From assembly GCF_000348805.1 (NCBI RefSeq), contig NC_020510.1:62001-126000 (forward strand): 64,000 bases of DNA, read 5' to 3'. Of this stretch, positions 18,677 to 28,172 are shown piece by piece. Position 1 is the stretch's first letter. Each line of letters opens with the position of its first letter. Made by a program: the position numbers and the translations under genes. This DNA is from Blattabacterium cuenoti BPAA. GTDB taxonomy: Bacteria > Bacteroidota > Bacteroidia > Flavobacteriales > Blattabacteriaceae. The notes under the pieces are model-generated. The model ran no database searches. It saw only the letters and a list, made by a program, of their open reading frames with translations, and had not been told where the DNA came from.

Positions 18677-18801
18677 GATTGTTGTATGAAAGACTTTAAT
18701 TTTTTGATCATAAAAAAAGATATTGATTTCTAATTAAAATAAACAATTTTATTTTTTTTGTATCATAATTTTATAGAAAGAACAATTCATCGCTTAAAAT
18801 G

Positions 18802-19028
18802 ATTGATTTCATAATCAATTCTATCTATATCTAAAAGTCATTTCTTTGTTATAAAATCGAAAATAAGGAAAGTGGTTTGTTTATATAATTTTTTTGGAAC
18901 CCTTTGCCTTCCATTAATTAATAACTGAATCAATCAGTCGGTAGGGAAATAGAAAAAATAAATGGATAGGATTACGACTTTTACAGAAAAAACCTCTATC
19001 AATAAATAAGAAGAGGAAATGAATCGGT
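18802..19028 (+). ncRNA. rnpB: Probable RNase P RNA, apparently lacking the specificity domain
   Basis: This lies in the only gap over 300 bp (18677-19143). Hallmarks of bacterial RNase P RNA occur in the right order: AAGGAAAGT (18865-18873; consensus GAGGAAAGU) before the 5' P4 strand GGTTT (18874-18878), and ACAGAA (18983-18988) before the complementary 3' P4 strand AAACC (18990-18994). CTATC (821-825 of the 18 kb block) pairs with GATAG (18965-18969) and extends to about 9-12 bp, in the place of P2. TTCC/GGAA (18909-18912/18945-18948) encloses a 5-bp hairpin ACTGA/TCAGT and a CGGTAG bulge, resembling P15-L15-P16. P1 could be 18802-18812 with 19019-19028. About 30 nt stand where P5-P14 should be. 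The fold was made by eye. The rest of the gap is featureless AT-rich DNA. Confidence 0.5.
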
Positions 19029-19143
19029 AAAAAAATAAGGATTGTTATTAAATTTTTGATTCAGATTTTATATGAAAAATAGCATATATAGAACTATTTC
19101 CAGTATTTTGGAAATCTTTTTCTCAAAAAATGTATGTATTTTG

Positions 19144-19788
19144 TTATAAATAGAAAGGAATAAATTTTTCTATATCATGAAATTTTTTTTTACAAAAATT
19201 TTTATAAGAAATGAGAGCCATATCCATTGCAGATGGCGTTTTGTATAAAAGTTCTCTTTTTCCTGTTGTAAGGATTTTCTTCTTTTTAAGAGAAGAAATA
19301 TTTCCTATAATAAAATGGACTTTTTTATATTCTGATATCGATTTGAAAAAATCATCATCTAATTTTTTTATTCCAATGGGATTTAATCTTTTTTTTGATT
19401 CATTAAATAATGAAGTATAGAAAAAATCAGATCTAGCATGTATCATAGGAATTAAGAATCCTTTTTTTATGTTGATTTTATAACTCATTACTGTCAATGT
19501 ATCTACAGATAACAAAGGAATATTTAAAGCACAACACAATCCTCTAGCCGCCGATGCTCCTATCCTTAAAGAAGTATAGGAACCTGGGCCTTTGCTAACA
19601 CAAACAGACTTTAAGTCTTTAAGATGAATTCCGGAAGTACTTGTAGCATATTGTATAAATGTGTGCAATTTTTCCGAATGAAAATATTCTTTTGAACATT
19701 CTTCTATAGAAGTTAAACATATTCCATTTTTAGCAATACTGACTGAACAATTTTTGGTAGAAGTTTCTAAATTTAGAATTAAAGACAT
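19144..19788 (-). CDS. tsaB: tRNA threonylcarbamoyladenosine biosynthesis protein TsaB
   Basis: 214-aa ASKHA-fold protein needed for t6A37 modification of ANN-decoding tRNAs, acting with TsaC, TsaD and TsaE. The N-terminus LILNLETSTKNCSVSIA and the segment VCVSKGPGSYTSLRIGAS are diagnostic of TsaB. Length is normal for the flavobacterial form. It is divergent from nadE, with only 41 bp between them. Confidence 0.92.
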   Translation of the reverse strand: MSLILNLETSTKNCSVSIAKNGICLTSIEECSKEYFHSEKLHTFIQYATSTSGIHLKDLKSVCVSKGPGSYTSLRIGASAARGLCCALNIPLLSVDTLTVMSYKINIKKGFLIPMIHARSDFFYTSLFNESKKRLNPIGIKKLDDDFFKSISEYKKVHFIIGNISSLKKKKILTTGKRELLYKTPSAMDMALISYKNFCKKKFHDIEKFIPFYL

Positions 19789-19829
19789 ATATATTAAATT
19801 TTTTAAAAATTAATGTATTCAAAAATAAA

Positions 19830-20633
19830 ATGATAAGAACAGAAAAAGTAATTAGATATATTGTTTCCTGGTTGAAAAGATATATTCAAAAATCTAAATC
19901 TAATGGTTTTATTATTGGAATATCTGGAGGTGTTGATTCTTCCGTCACTTCTTTTTTAGTAGCTATGACAAAATTTCCTACTCTCATATTAGAAATGCCT
20001 ATTCTGGAAAAAGAAAAAAATTTTTTTCCTATAAAACATGCAAAATTTTTGAAAAAAAAATTTTCGAATGTTTATTATCTTGAAAAAGATTTATCTGCTT
20101 TATTCAAAACTTTTTGTCATACAACAAATGATATTCCAGAAAATTCGAAACTTTCTTTAGCATTAGCTAATGTAAAATCTCGTATTCGTATGTTAACTTT
20201 ATACTATTATGCTAATATAAAAAATTATCTTGTTGTTGGAACTGGAAATAAAGTGGAAGATTTTGGAGTTGGTTTTTTTACAAAATATGGAGATGGAGGA
20301 GTGGATTTACATCCTATAGCTGATTTAACTAAGAGTGAAGTTCGTTTTTTAGCTAAAAAATTAAATATTCTTGATGAAATTCAAAAAGCAAAACCAACGG
20401 ATGGACTTTGGGAAGATCAACGATCAGATGAAGATCAATTAGGAGCGACTTATGAAGAATTAGAATGGGCTATGAAAATTATGGAAACAAAAAATGATAC
20501 TTTTTCTGAAATGGAATATAAAATTTTAAAAAAATATAAAATGTTACATAAAAAAAATAGACATAAAATGATTCCTATTCCTATATGTAAAATACCTGAT
20601 GGTATAAAAGATGAAAATTCTATCTTATTATGA
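19830..20633 (+). CDS. nadE: NH3-dependent NAD+ synthetase
   Basis: 267-aa single-domain N-type ATP pyrophosphatase. The P-loop ISGGVDSSV (31-39) binds ATP, and GTGNKVEDFGVGFFTKYGDG is the deamido-NAD/ATP site. There is no N-terminal glutaminase domain, so ammonia is the nitrogen source. It converts nicotinate adenine dinucleotide to NAD+. Another ATP pyrophosphatase, MnmA, is encoded at 32 kb. Confidence 0.94.
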   Translation: MIRTEKVIRYIVSWLKRYIQKSKSNGFIIGISGGVDSSVTSFLVAMTKFPTLILEMPILEKEKNFFPIKHAKFLKKKFSNVYYLEKDLSALFKTFCHTTNDIPENSKLSLALANVKSRIRMLTLYYYANIKNYLVVGTGNKVEDFGVGFFTKYGDGGVDLHPIADLTKSEVRFLAKKLNILDEIQKAKPTDGLWEDQRSDEDQLGATYEELEWAMKIMETKNDTFSEMEYKILKKYKMLHKKNRHKMIPIPICKIPDGIKDENSILL

Positions 20634-20678
20634 ATAATAAAAAATATTTAACAATAAATCATAAAAAAATCGTTTTCG

Positions 20679-20686
20679 TAACTTTG
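20679..20686 (+). promoter_or_regulatory. TAnnTTTG -7 element before folE
   Basis: TAACTTTG matches the Bacteroidota -7 box and lies 25 bp before the folE ATG. No TTG at -33 is evident. Confidence 0.4.
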
Positions 20687-20710
20687 TTTCCCATGGATTA
20701 AGTTCATTTA

Positions 20711-21400
20711 ATGATGGAAGAAAAACATAATAAAATTAAAAAAAAAAAGTTGAATCAAAAATATAATTCTATTTTAAATCATTCAATTAATTCAGATTTG
20801 ACTTCACAAAATAACGTTTATTTTATGAGTGATGAAGAAAAAATTGAGAAAATAAAAAAACATTTTTTTCAGATTATGGAAATTTTAGGGTTGGATATGA
20901 ATGATGATAGTTTACGAAAAACACCAAAACGGGTTGCAAAAATGTTTATACAAGAAATATTCAGTGGGCTTAACCCAAAGAATACACCTAATTTTTCCAT
21001 TTTTGAAAATAAATACAGATATAACCAAATGTTAATAGAAAAAAATATAACAGTTTATTCCACTTGTGAACATCATTTTCTTCCCATCATAGGAAAAGCA
21101 CATGTAGGTTATATTTCTAATGGAAAAGTTGTAGGGCTTTCTAAAATCAATAGAATTGTCAACTTTTATGCAAAAAGACCACAAGTTCAAGAACGTTTAA
21201 CAATACAAATTGTTCAATCCTTAAAAAAAATGTTAGAAACACAAGATGTAGCTTGTATTATAGAGGCAAAACATTTGTGCGTAAATTCTCGTGGAATCAA
21301 AGATACAGATAGTAGTACTGTTACTACTGAGTTAATAGGATCCTTTAAAAATAATTCAGAAATTCGAAAAGAATTTTTGCATCATATTGGAATTTCTTAA
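20711..21400 (+). CDS. folE: GTP cyclohydrolase I
   Basis: 229 aa. Opens GTP to 7,8-dihydroneopterin triphosphate, the first step of folate synthesis. Zinc and catalytic residues are visible in STCEHHFLP (Cys119, His122) and in HLCVNSRG near residue 190. AHVGYI and KRPQVQERLT are further family signatures. The first 40 residues are a Lys/Asn-rich extension. A second ATG at 20714 is equally possible as the start. cysS follows after 10 bp. Confidence 0.95.
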   Translation: MMEEKHNKIKKKKLNQKYNSILNHSINSDLTSQNNVYFMSDEEKIEKIKKHFFQIMEILGLDMNDDSLRKTPKRVAKMFIQEIFSGLNPKNTPNFSIFENKYRYNQMLIEKNITVYSTCEHHFLPIIGKAHVGYISNGKVVGLSKINRIVNFYAKRPQVQERLTIQIVQSLKKMLETQDVACIIEAKHLCVNSRGIKDTDSSTVTTELIGSFKNNSEIRKEFLHHIGIS

Positions 21401-21410
21401 ATGAAAAAAA

Positions 21411-22886
21411 ATGGAGGAAAATAGTTATCAACAAAAAAATAGAAATCATTTAAAAATATATAATTCTTTAACAGGAAAAAAAGAATTATTTCATCCGATT
21501 CACAAGGAATATGTTGGTCTTTATGTATGTGGACCTACGGTTTATAACTACTTACATTTAGGAAATTGTAGAACTTTTATATCATTTGATATTGTTTTTC
21601 GTTATTTAAAACATTTGGGATATAAAGTTCGTTATGTGAGAAATATTACTGATGTTGGACATTTAGAAAATGAAAATTTGGATATAGAAGATAAAATTTC
21701 TAAAAAATCTCGTTTAGAAGGACTTGAACCCATGGAAATTGTTCAAAAATACACTCTTTCTTTTCACAACTTATTAAATGTTCTAAATGTGTTACCTCCA
21801 AGTATAGAACCAACGGCTACAGGTCATATTATAGAACAAATAGATATGATTCAAGAGCTAATTAAAAAAAAATTAGCATACGAAGTAAATGGTTCTGTTT
21901 ATTTTGATTTAAAAGAATATAGAAAATTCTATCCTTATGGGGTGATTAGCAAAAATCAAGTTGATCAACTTTTTTATAAAAAATTAAAATTTATAGAAGA
22001 AAAACGTGGATTTCATGATTTTTCTCTTTGGAAAAAAGCTCATTCTAATCATATTATGAATTGGAATTCTCCATGGGGAAGAGGATTTCCTGGTTGGCAT
22101 ATAGAATGTACTACAATGAGTACAAAATATTTAGGAGAAACTTTTGACATCCATGGTGGAGGAATAGATCTAAAATTTCCTCATCATGAATGCGAATTAG
22201 CACAAGCTATAGGAATTTATAACAAAAGTTATTTTGCTCATTATTGGATGCATACAAATATGCTTACTTTAAATGGAAAAAAAATGAGTAAGTCTACAGG
22301 AAATTTTTTGGAATTAAAAGATATTATTTATAACAAAACTTGTAACAAAACTTTTTTTCCTAGTATTTTCAGGTTTTACATTTTACAAACCCATTATAGA
22401 AACATTATGAATTTTTCCAATAAAGGACTAATAGAAGCTGAAAAAGGATATCATAAAATCATGAAAGCTATAAAAATATTAAAAAATTTAGAACCTAAGA
22501 CTAAAACATCAAAAAATTTCGACATTGTTTTTAATGTTCATCATTGGATAGATATTTGTTATCAAGCTATTAATGATGACTTTAATCTTCCTTTATTAAT
22601 AACTCATTTATTTCAAATTTCTACACTCATCATTAATGATTCCATTCAGAACATATCTCATTTTCATCTATTAAAAAAATATATGATTTATTTTGTTTTT
22701 GATATTTTAGGAATTCAAGAAATCAACCATCATGAAGAAGATTCTAAAAAATTAAAAATCCTCATTGAGAGATTGATCAAATTTCGTACAGAAGAAAGAA
22801 AACAAAAACATTGGATCATTTCAGATAAAATTAGACAAGAACTGTATCATATAGGAGTTTTATTACATGATAATAAATTTTTATAG
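21411..22886 (+). CDS. cysS: Cysteinyl-tRNA synthetase
   Basis: 491-aa class I aminoacyl-tRNA synthetase. The HIGH region is [15 protein letters not shown], with the zinc-binding Cys at its start; [10 protein letters not shown] gives further zinc and substrate residues, and KMSKSTGN is the KMSKS loop. A short C-terminal anticodon-binding part is present. Its end overlaps by 6 bp the convergent trans-sulfuration gene. Confidence 0.96.
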   Translation: MEENSYQQKNRNHLKIYNSLTGKKELFHPIHKEYVGLYVCGPTVYNYLHLGNCRTFISFDIVFRYLKHLGYKVRYVRNITDVGHLENENLDIEDKISKKSRLEGLEPMEIVQKYTLSFHNLLNVLNVLPPSIEPTATGHIIEQIDMIQELIKKKLAYEVNGSVYFDLKEYRKFYPYGVISKNQVDQLFYKKLKFIEEKRGFHDFSLWKKAHSNHIMNWNSPWGRGFPGWHIECTTMSTKYLGETFDIHGGGIDLKFPHHECELAQAIGIYNKSYFAHYWMHTNMLTLNGKKMSKSTGNFLELKDIIYNKTCNKTFFPSIFRFYILQTHYRNIMNFSNKGLIEAEKGYHKIMKAIKILKNLEPKTKTSKNFDIVFNVHHWIDICYQAINDDFNLPLLITHLFQISTLIINDSIQNISHFHLLKKYMIYFVFDILGIQEINHHEEDSKKLKILIERLIKFRTEERKQKHWIISDKIRQELYHIGVLLHDNKFL

Positions 22887-24032
22887 AGCTTTAAAAGCCT
22901 GATCAAGATCTTCTATAAGATCTTCTGTGTTTTCGATTCCAAGAGATAACCGAATCATAGAATCTTGTATTCCTGCATTCATTCTGATTTCTAAAGGAGT
23001 AGATTTGTGAGTCATAGTTGCTGGATGACAAATTAAACTTTTTGTACCTCCCAAACTTTCTGCCAATTTAAATAACTTTGTAGAAGTCACAACTTGTTTT
23101 GCTGATTCTACTGTATTTTTTTTTAAACTAAAAGAAACAATTCCTCCAAAATATCGTTGTTGTTTTACTGCAATAAAATGATTTTTATGATGAGATAATC
23201 CAGGATAATAAACTTTATCTATTTCATCATTCTTTTTGTTCTTTAAAAAAGAAGCGATTTGGAAAGCATTTTGAGATTGTTTCTTGATACGTAAATATAA
23301 CGTTTGGATTCCTCTTATAGTCAACCAACAATCAATAGGAGATAAAACCCCTCCAGTTGCATTTTGAATATACTTGAGTTTTTCATATAAATCTGGTTTT
23401 TTTACAGTAATTGATCCAGCTAACACATCTGAATGTCCTGATAAATATTTTGTAGCACTATGAACTACTATATCTGATCCTAATTTCAAAGGATTTTGAA
23501 TAGCAGGAGAAGCAAATGTATTATCTACAACAACTAAAATAGTTGGATTTTTCTTTTTTGATTTTTTACTAATAAATTCTATATCAGATATTTTTAACGT
23601 AGGATTGGTAGGGGATTCTAACCAAACTAATTTTGTATTATCAGAAATAAAAGATATAGTTTTTTCTATATCTGTTGTATCTACAAATTTAGTATTAATT
23701 CCTAATTTTTTATATAAATTAAATAAACGAAATGTTCCTCCATAAATATCGTCTACAGCTACGATTTCATCTCCACATTTTAGCAATTTTAATACAGCAT
23801 CTACAGATGCTAATCCAGAAGAAAATGCTAAACTAGCATAACCGTATTCCAAATTAGTTATTAAATCTTCCAATATTTTCCTTGTAGGATTATTCGTTCT
23901 AGTATAATCAAATCCTTTATGAACACCAGGAGCTTCCTGTACGTAAGTTGAAGTTTGATATATTGGTGTAGAAATAGCCCCTGTAAGAGGATCAGATAAA
24001 ATATTTTGAATAAGTTTTGTTTCTTCCTTCAT
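22881..24032 (-). CDS. Cystathionine gamma-synthase/lyase family PLP enzyme
   Basis: 383-aa Cys/Met-metabolism PLP enzyme (aspartate aminotransferase fold). The PLP lysine is in HSATKYLSGHSDVLAG, phosphate contacts in FSSGLASVDAV, and the ring-stacking Tyr in DYTRTNNPTR. Members include MetB, cystathionine gamma-lyase and MetC, and motifs do not settle which reaction is catalysed. A trans-sulfuration role linking cysteine and homocysteine is the safe reading. A TACATTTG element lies about 33 bp upstream. The atp operon diverges from it. Confidence 0.88.
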   Translation of the reverse strand: MKEETKLIQNILSDPLTGAISTPIYQTSTYVQEAPGVHKGFDYTRTNNPTRKILEDLITNLEYGYASLAFSSGLASVDAVLKLLKCGDEIVAVDDIYGGTFRLFNLYKKLGINTKFVDTTDIEKTISFISDNTKLVWLESPTNPTLKISDIEFISKKSKKKNPTILVVVDNTFASPAIQNPLKLGSDIVVHSATKYLSGHSDVLAGSITVKKPDLYEKLKYIQNATGGVLSPIDCWLTIRGIQTLYLRIKKQSQNAFQIASFLKNKKNDEIDKVYYPGLSHHKNHFIAVKQQRYFGGIVSFSLKKNTVESAKQVVTSTKLFKLAESLGGTKSLICHPATMTHKSTPLEIRMNAGIQDSMIRLSLGIENTEDLIEDLDQAFKAL

Positions 24033-24064
24033 TGTCTATAATTAATTTTATATAATCTCGTATG

Positions 24065-24072
24065 CAAATGTA
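24065..24072 (-). promoter_or_regulatory. TAnnTTTG -7 element before the trans-sulfuration gene
   Basis: Minus-strand TACATTTG lies 33 bp upstream of the ATG at 24032. A TTG occurs 15 bp before it, closer than the usual 19-20. Confidence 0.35.
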
Positions 24073-24138
24073 CTCAAAATGAAAATACAATTTTTGGAAT
24101 TTTTTTCTAAAAAAACGACATTTTTTTTGAAAAAAATA

Positions 24139-24146
24139 TAAATTTG
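24139..24146 (+). promoter_or_regulatory. TAnnTTTG -7 element before the atp operon
   Basis: TAAATTTG lies 26 bp upstream of the atpB ATG, divergent to the element at 24065-24072. No good -33 TTG. Confidence 0.35.
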
Positions 24147-24171
24147 TTTCCTATTTTTCGATTTTTAGTAA

Positions 24172-25251
24172 ATGATTTCAAAAAAAATAATATATTTTCT
24201 ATTCTTTTTTTTGTTTTTATTTTTGTTTGTCGAATCTTCTGATAAAAATAAAAATCAGAATGTGAAAATAAAAAATGAAAATAAAAATAATATGGATATA
24301 GCTCATATTATTTTGGATCATGTCAATGACTCTCATGAATGGCATATTGCAGGGACTCCAAATCATGGAATTATTTTTTCTTTGCCAGTTATTTTATGGA
24401 ATAATGGATTAGAAATTTTTTTTTCCTCTAAATTTTCATGTGGAAATGTGGTAGAAGGAAAATATGGATATTATAAGATGTTTAGAGAAACAATATATAA
24501 AACCAATGATATTGGATTATTACATATGGATTCGAAAGGAAATCCAAAAAATGATAAACCTTGGGATTTTTCTATTACAAAAAATGTGGTATCCCTTTTT
24601 ATATCCTCTTTTTTGTTATCTTATATTTTCATACGAATGAAACGTAATTATAAAAATCATCAAATGAAATGGAGTTTAGGAATTTGTTTAGAATTTTTAA
24701 TTTTGTTTATACGGGATGAAATTGCAATTCCTAATATTGGAAAGAAATATAAAATTTTTCTTCCTTTTTTGTTAACATCCTTTTTTTTTATATTAATTAA
24801 TAATTTGATAGGTCTTATTCCAGGATTTCCAAATGTAACAGGAAACATAAATATTACATTAGTATTAGCGATTATGACATTTATTGTTACCAATATCAAT
24901 GCAAATATGAGTTATTGGAAACATATTTTTTGGATGCCAGGAGTTCCAACGGGAATTAGATTATTATTAGCTCCTATAGAATTTATTGGAATTTTTATTC
25001 GTCCATTAACTTTGTGTATTCGATTGTTTGCTAATATTACTGCCGGACACATAATTATTTTAAGTTTTATTTGTCTCATTTTTATTTTTAAAAATTTTTT
25101 CGTAACTGGGTTTTCCATAATTTTCGGTTTCTTCATTTCTATGTTAGAAATTATGGTCGCTTTTTTACAAGCTTTTATTTTTACAACTTTGTCTTCCTTA
25201 CTTATAGGAATGTCTGTGAAAGATTATGACTATGACAATGAAACACATTAA
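24172..25251 (+). CDS. atpB: ATP synthase F0 subunit a
   Basis: 359-aa proton-channel subunit. A signal-like N-terminus is followed by an Asn/Lys-rich segment and a periplasmic domain of about 110 residues typical of Bacteroidota, then 5-6 membrane helices. The essential Arg lies in LTLCIRLFANITAGH. It works with the c-ring to convert proton flow to rotation. First gene of atpBEFHAG; atpE begins 15 bp downstream. Confidence 0.95.
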   Translation: MISKKIIYFLFFFLFLFLFVESSDKNKNQNVKIKNENKNNMDIAHIILDHVNDSHEWHIAGTPNHGIIFSLPVILWNNGLEIFFSSKFSCGNVVEGKYGYYKMFRETIYKTNDIGLLHMDSKGNPKNDKPWDFSITKNVVSLFISSFLLSYIFIRMKRNYKNHQMKWSLGICLEFLILFIRDEIAIPNIGKKYKIFLPFLLTSFFFILINNLIGLIPGFPNVTGNINITLVLAIMTFIVTNINANMSYWKHIFWMPGVPTGIRLLLAPIEFIGIFIRPLTLCIRLFANITAGHIIILSFICLIFIFKNFFVTGFSIIFGFFISMLEIMVAFLQAFIFTTLSSLLIGMSVKDYDYDNETH

Positions 25252-25266
25252 AAATATTATTATTAT

Positions 25267-25494
25267 ATGAATATAGATTTAACTTACTCAGGTTTAGCTG
25301 CTTTAGGATCTGGTCTTGCAGTCATAGGAGCGGGATTAGGAATTGGAAAAATCGGAAGTTCTGCAATGGATGCTATTGCTAGACAACCTGAGGCTTCAAA
25401 TAAAATACAGAATGCTATGATTATAGCGTCTGCACTGATTGAAGGATCCGCATTATTTGGAATAGTCACAACATTATTAGCTGTATTTAAATAA
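25267..25494 (+). CDS. atpE: ATP synthase F0 subunit c
   Basis: 75-aa hairpin of two hydrophobic helices joined by the polar loop ARQPE (38-42). The ion-carrying carboxylate is Glu59 in SALIEGSALFG. The Gly-rich first helix (GSGLAVIGAGLGIGKIG) is typical of c-ring packing. I see no sodium-type ligand set, so proton coupling is likely. Confidence 0.96.
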   Translation: MNIDLTYSGLAALGSGLAVIGAGLGIGKIGSSAMDAIARQPEASNKIQNAMIIASALIEGSALFGIVTTLLAVFK

Positions 25495-25501
25495 AATTTC
25501 A

Positions 25502-25990
25502 ATGGATTTAGTGACTCCTTCTATTGGACTCATTGTTTGGCATACAATAATATTTATAATTCTTATGTTTTTTCTTTCAAAATTTGCTTGGAATCCCATA
25601 ATAAAATTTATTGATCAAAGAGAGGAAAAAATTAAAATATCTATTGAAAAAGCAGATCAAGTGAAAAAAGAATTAAAACATGTAGAAGATCAAAAAAATA
25701 AAATTTTAAAAGAAACTCATGTGAAAAGAGATATGATTTTGAAAGAAGCTATTCAAATCAAAGAAAAAATAAAATCAAAAGCTAAAGAGGAAGGAATGAT
25801 AGAAAAGAAAAAAATTATAGAAGAAACAAAAAAAAATATTCAAATAGAAAAGAAAGTTGCTATTCGTCAATTAAAGAATAAAATAGGAGATATCTCTATT
25901 CAAATAGCCGAAAAAATCTTAAAAAAAGAGTTAGATCAATACGATAAACAAGATAAATTTATAAAAGAATTAGTAGATAAATTGTCCTAA
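25502..25990 (+). CDS. atpF: ATP synthase F0 subunit b
   Basis: 162-aa peripheral-stalk protein: one N-terminal membrane helix (about 8-27), the FAWNPIIKFIDQREEKI motif, and a long charged coiled coil to the C-terminus. It is extremely rich in Lys/Glu/Ile, reflecting AT bias. Located between atpE and atpH with spacings of 7 and 4 bp. Confidence 0.94.
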   Translation: MDLVTPSIGLIVWHTIIFIILMFFLSKFAWNPIIKFIDQREEKIKISIEKADQVKKELKHVEDQKNKILKETHVKRDMILKEAIQIKEKIKSKAKEEGMIEKKKIIEETKKNIQIEKKVAIRQLKNKIGDISIQIAEKILKKELDQYDKQDKFIKELVDKLS

Positions 25991-25994
25991 TTTA

Positions 25995-26555
25995 ATGTTT
26001 TCAAATAAAAATCAAAAAATCATTCAACATTACGCTAGAATTTTTTTTGAGTATTCTGTTATGAATATGAATGATAATGATATTGAAATTTTTTATCAAA
26101 AAATCAAAAAAGTATGCTTTTTTTTAAGTAAAAATAAAAATGTTTATAAAATTCTTAACACAAATCTATTATATACTGAAAAAAAAATAAAAATTTTCAA
26201 AAAAATATTTTACAATTTTGATGTTTTACTTTTTAAATTTATTAAACTCCTCATTCTAAAAAAAAGAGAATCTTTTTTGAAAGAAATTCTTTCAGAATAC
26301 GATAGAATATACGAAGAAGATCAAAAAGGATTTGTAAAATCTATTGTAATTTCTTCTTTTCCTTTGAGAAAGGATATACAAGAAATGATTGCACATAAAA
26401 TAATATCTAATAAAAAAAAATTTCACATCATTAATCAAATTGATAAATCTATTATTGGAGGCTTTATATTTCGTATAGGATATAAAGAATGGAATTTTAG
26501 CATTCAGGAACAGTTGTCCCATATTCAAAAAAATATATTTCAAAATCAATATTAA
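25995..26555 (+). CDS. atpH: ATP synthase F1 subunit delta
   Basis: 186-aa OSCP/delta subunit linking stalk to F1. The sequence is poorly conserved, as usual for delta. Family cues are YARIFFEYSV near the N-terminus and DKSIIGGFIFRIG near the C-terminus. Its position between atpF and atpA makes the call secure. Confidence 0.92.
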   Translation: MFSNKNQKIIQHYARIFFEYSVMNMNDNDIEIFYQKIKKVCFFLSKNKNVYKILNTNLLYTEKKIKIFKKIFYNFDVLLFKFIKLLILKKRESFLKEILSEYDRIYEEDQKGFVKSIVISSFPLRKDIQEMIAHKIISNKKKFHIINQIDKSIIGGFIFRIGYKEWNFSIQEQLSHIQKNIFQNQY

Positions 26556-26582
26556 TTAAAAAATAAAAGTTTTTATTTTCAT

Positions 26583-28163
26583 ATGTCAGATTTAAAATAT
26601 TCTGAAATATCATCAATTCTTAAAGAAGAATTATCAAATTTTCAATTTGAATCCAAATTATCCGAATTTGGTGTTATTGTTCAAATAGGAGATGGTGTTG
26701 TTAGGTCTTTTGGATTAAATTCTGCTTTTTATGGAGAATTAGTAGAATTCCAGAATGGAATTAAAGGAATGGTTTTAAACCTAGAAGAAGACCATGTTAG
26801 CATTGTTTTACTTAGTCCATCAAAAAATTTGAAAGAAGGAGATATCGTAAAAAAAACTGGAAAAAATTTCTCGATCAAAGTAGGAGAAAATATGTTGGGT
26901 CGTGTTGTAGATACATTAGGAAATCCTATAGATGGAAAAGGCCCTATAGAAGGAAAACTATTTGAAATGCCATTGGAAAGAAAGGCTCCAGGTGTGATTT
27001 ATAGAGAACCTGTTCAAGAACCTCTTCAAACTGGTATAAAATTTATAGATTCTATGATTCCTATAGGAAGAGGACAGAGAGAGTTAATTATTGGAGATAG
27101 ACAAACGGGAAAAACAACCATAGCTATTGATACAATTATCAATCAAAAGAGATTTTTTGAAAAAAATAATCCTATTTATTGCATTTATGTAGCCGTTAGT
27201 CAAAAAGGGTCTACTATAGCAAGAATTTTAAAAATATTACAAGAAAAAGAAGCTATGTCTTATACAATTATAGTAGCAGCAAATTCTTCTAATCCCGCTT
27301 CTATGCAAGTTTATGCTCCTTTTTCTGGTACGGCTATAGGAGAATATTTCCGGGATACAGGTCGTTCTGCTTTAGTGATATATGATGATCTTTCAAAACA
27401 AGCGGTTTCTTATAGAGAAATATCCTTATTATTAAGACGTCCACCTGGTAGAGAAGCCTATCCAGGAGATGTTTTTTATTTACATTCTCGTCTTTTAGAA
27501 CGAGCCGCTAAAATAATAAAAGATCAAAAAATGGCTGAAAAAATGAATGACATTCCATTTTCTATTAGAAAACAAATAAAAGGTGGAGGTTCTTTAACTG
27601 CTTTGCCTATTATTGAAACTCAATCTGGAGATATCTCTTCTTATATTCCTACTAATGTTATTTCTATTACAGACGGTCAGATTTTTTTAGAAAAAGATTT
27701 ATTCCATTCTGGAATTCGTCCTGCAATTAATGAAAGTATATCTGTTTCTCGTGTAGGAGGGGCTGCACAAATTCAATCTATGAGAAAAATATCTGGAACT
27801 CTAAAATTAGATCAAGCTCAATTCAGAGAATTAGAATCTTTTTCAAAATTTGGTTCTGAACTAGATTCATCTACTACGAATATTTTAAAAAAGGGAAGAA
27901 TTAATATGGAAATATTAAAACAAAATCCTCATACCCCCTATGATATCGCAGATCAAATAGCTATTATTTATGCTGGTACTAAAAATTTCCTTAAAAAGGT
28001 TCCTATTGATAAAATTTCAGATTTTGAAAAAGAATATCTTTTTTATTTAAACGAAAAACATGAAAATGTCTTAAATTCTTTAAGAAACGGAATTTTTGAC
28101 AAAAAAATATCTGATATTTTAGAAACAGTAGCTTTACAATTAAGTGATAAATACGTTCCTTAA
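26583..28163 (+). CDS. atpA: ATP synthase F1 subunit alpha
   Basis: 526 aa. Walker A is GDRQTGKT (171-178), and the signature around [17 protein letters not shown] is intact. Non-catalytic nucleotide-binding subunit of the alpha3beta3 head. The beta and epsilon genes (atpD, atpC) are not in the window, which is the usual split in Bacteroidota. Confidence 0.97.
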   Translation: MSDLKYSEISSILKEELSNFQFESKLSEFGVIVQIGDGVVRSFGLNSAFYGELVEFQNGIKGMVLNLEEDHVSIVLLSPSKNLKEGDIVKKTGKNFSIKVGENMLGRVVDTLGNPIDGKGPIEGKLFEMPLERKAPGVIYREPVQEPLQTGIKFIDSMIPIGRGQRELIIGDRQTGKTTIAIDTIINQKRFFEKNNPIYCIYVAVSQKGSTIARILKILQEKEAMSYTIIVAANSSNPASMQVYAPFSGTAIGEYFRDTGRSALVIYDDLSKQAVSYREISLLLRRPPGREAYPGDVFYLHSRLLERAAKIIKDQKMAEKMNDIPFSIRKQIKGGGSLTALPIIETQSGDISSYIPTNVISITDGQIFLEKDLFHSGIRPAINESISVSRVGGAAQIQSMRKISGTLKLDQAQFRELESFSKFGSELDSSTTNILKKGRINMEILKQNPHTPYDIADQIAIIYAGTKNFLKKVPIDKISDFEKEYLFYLNEKHENVLNSLRNGIFDKKISDILETVALQLSDKYVP

Positions 28164-28172
28164 TTTTTTATT

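Noticed and set aside
18890..18912. TTTGGAACCCTTTGCC looked like a second sigma-54 promoter
   Set aside because: GG to GC spacing is 8 nt, not the strict 10, and it lies inside the RNase P-like RNA.
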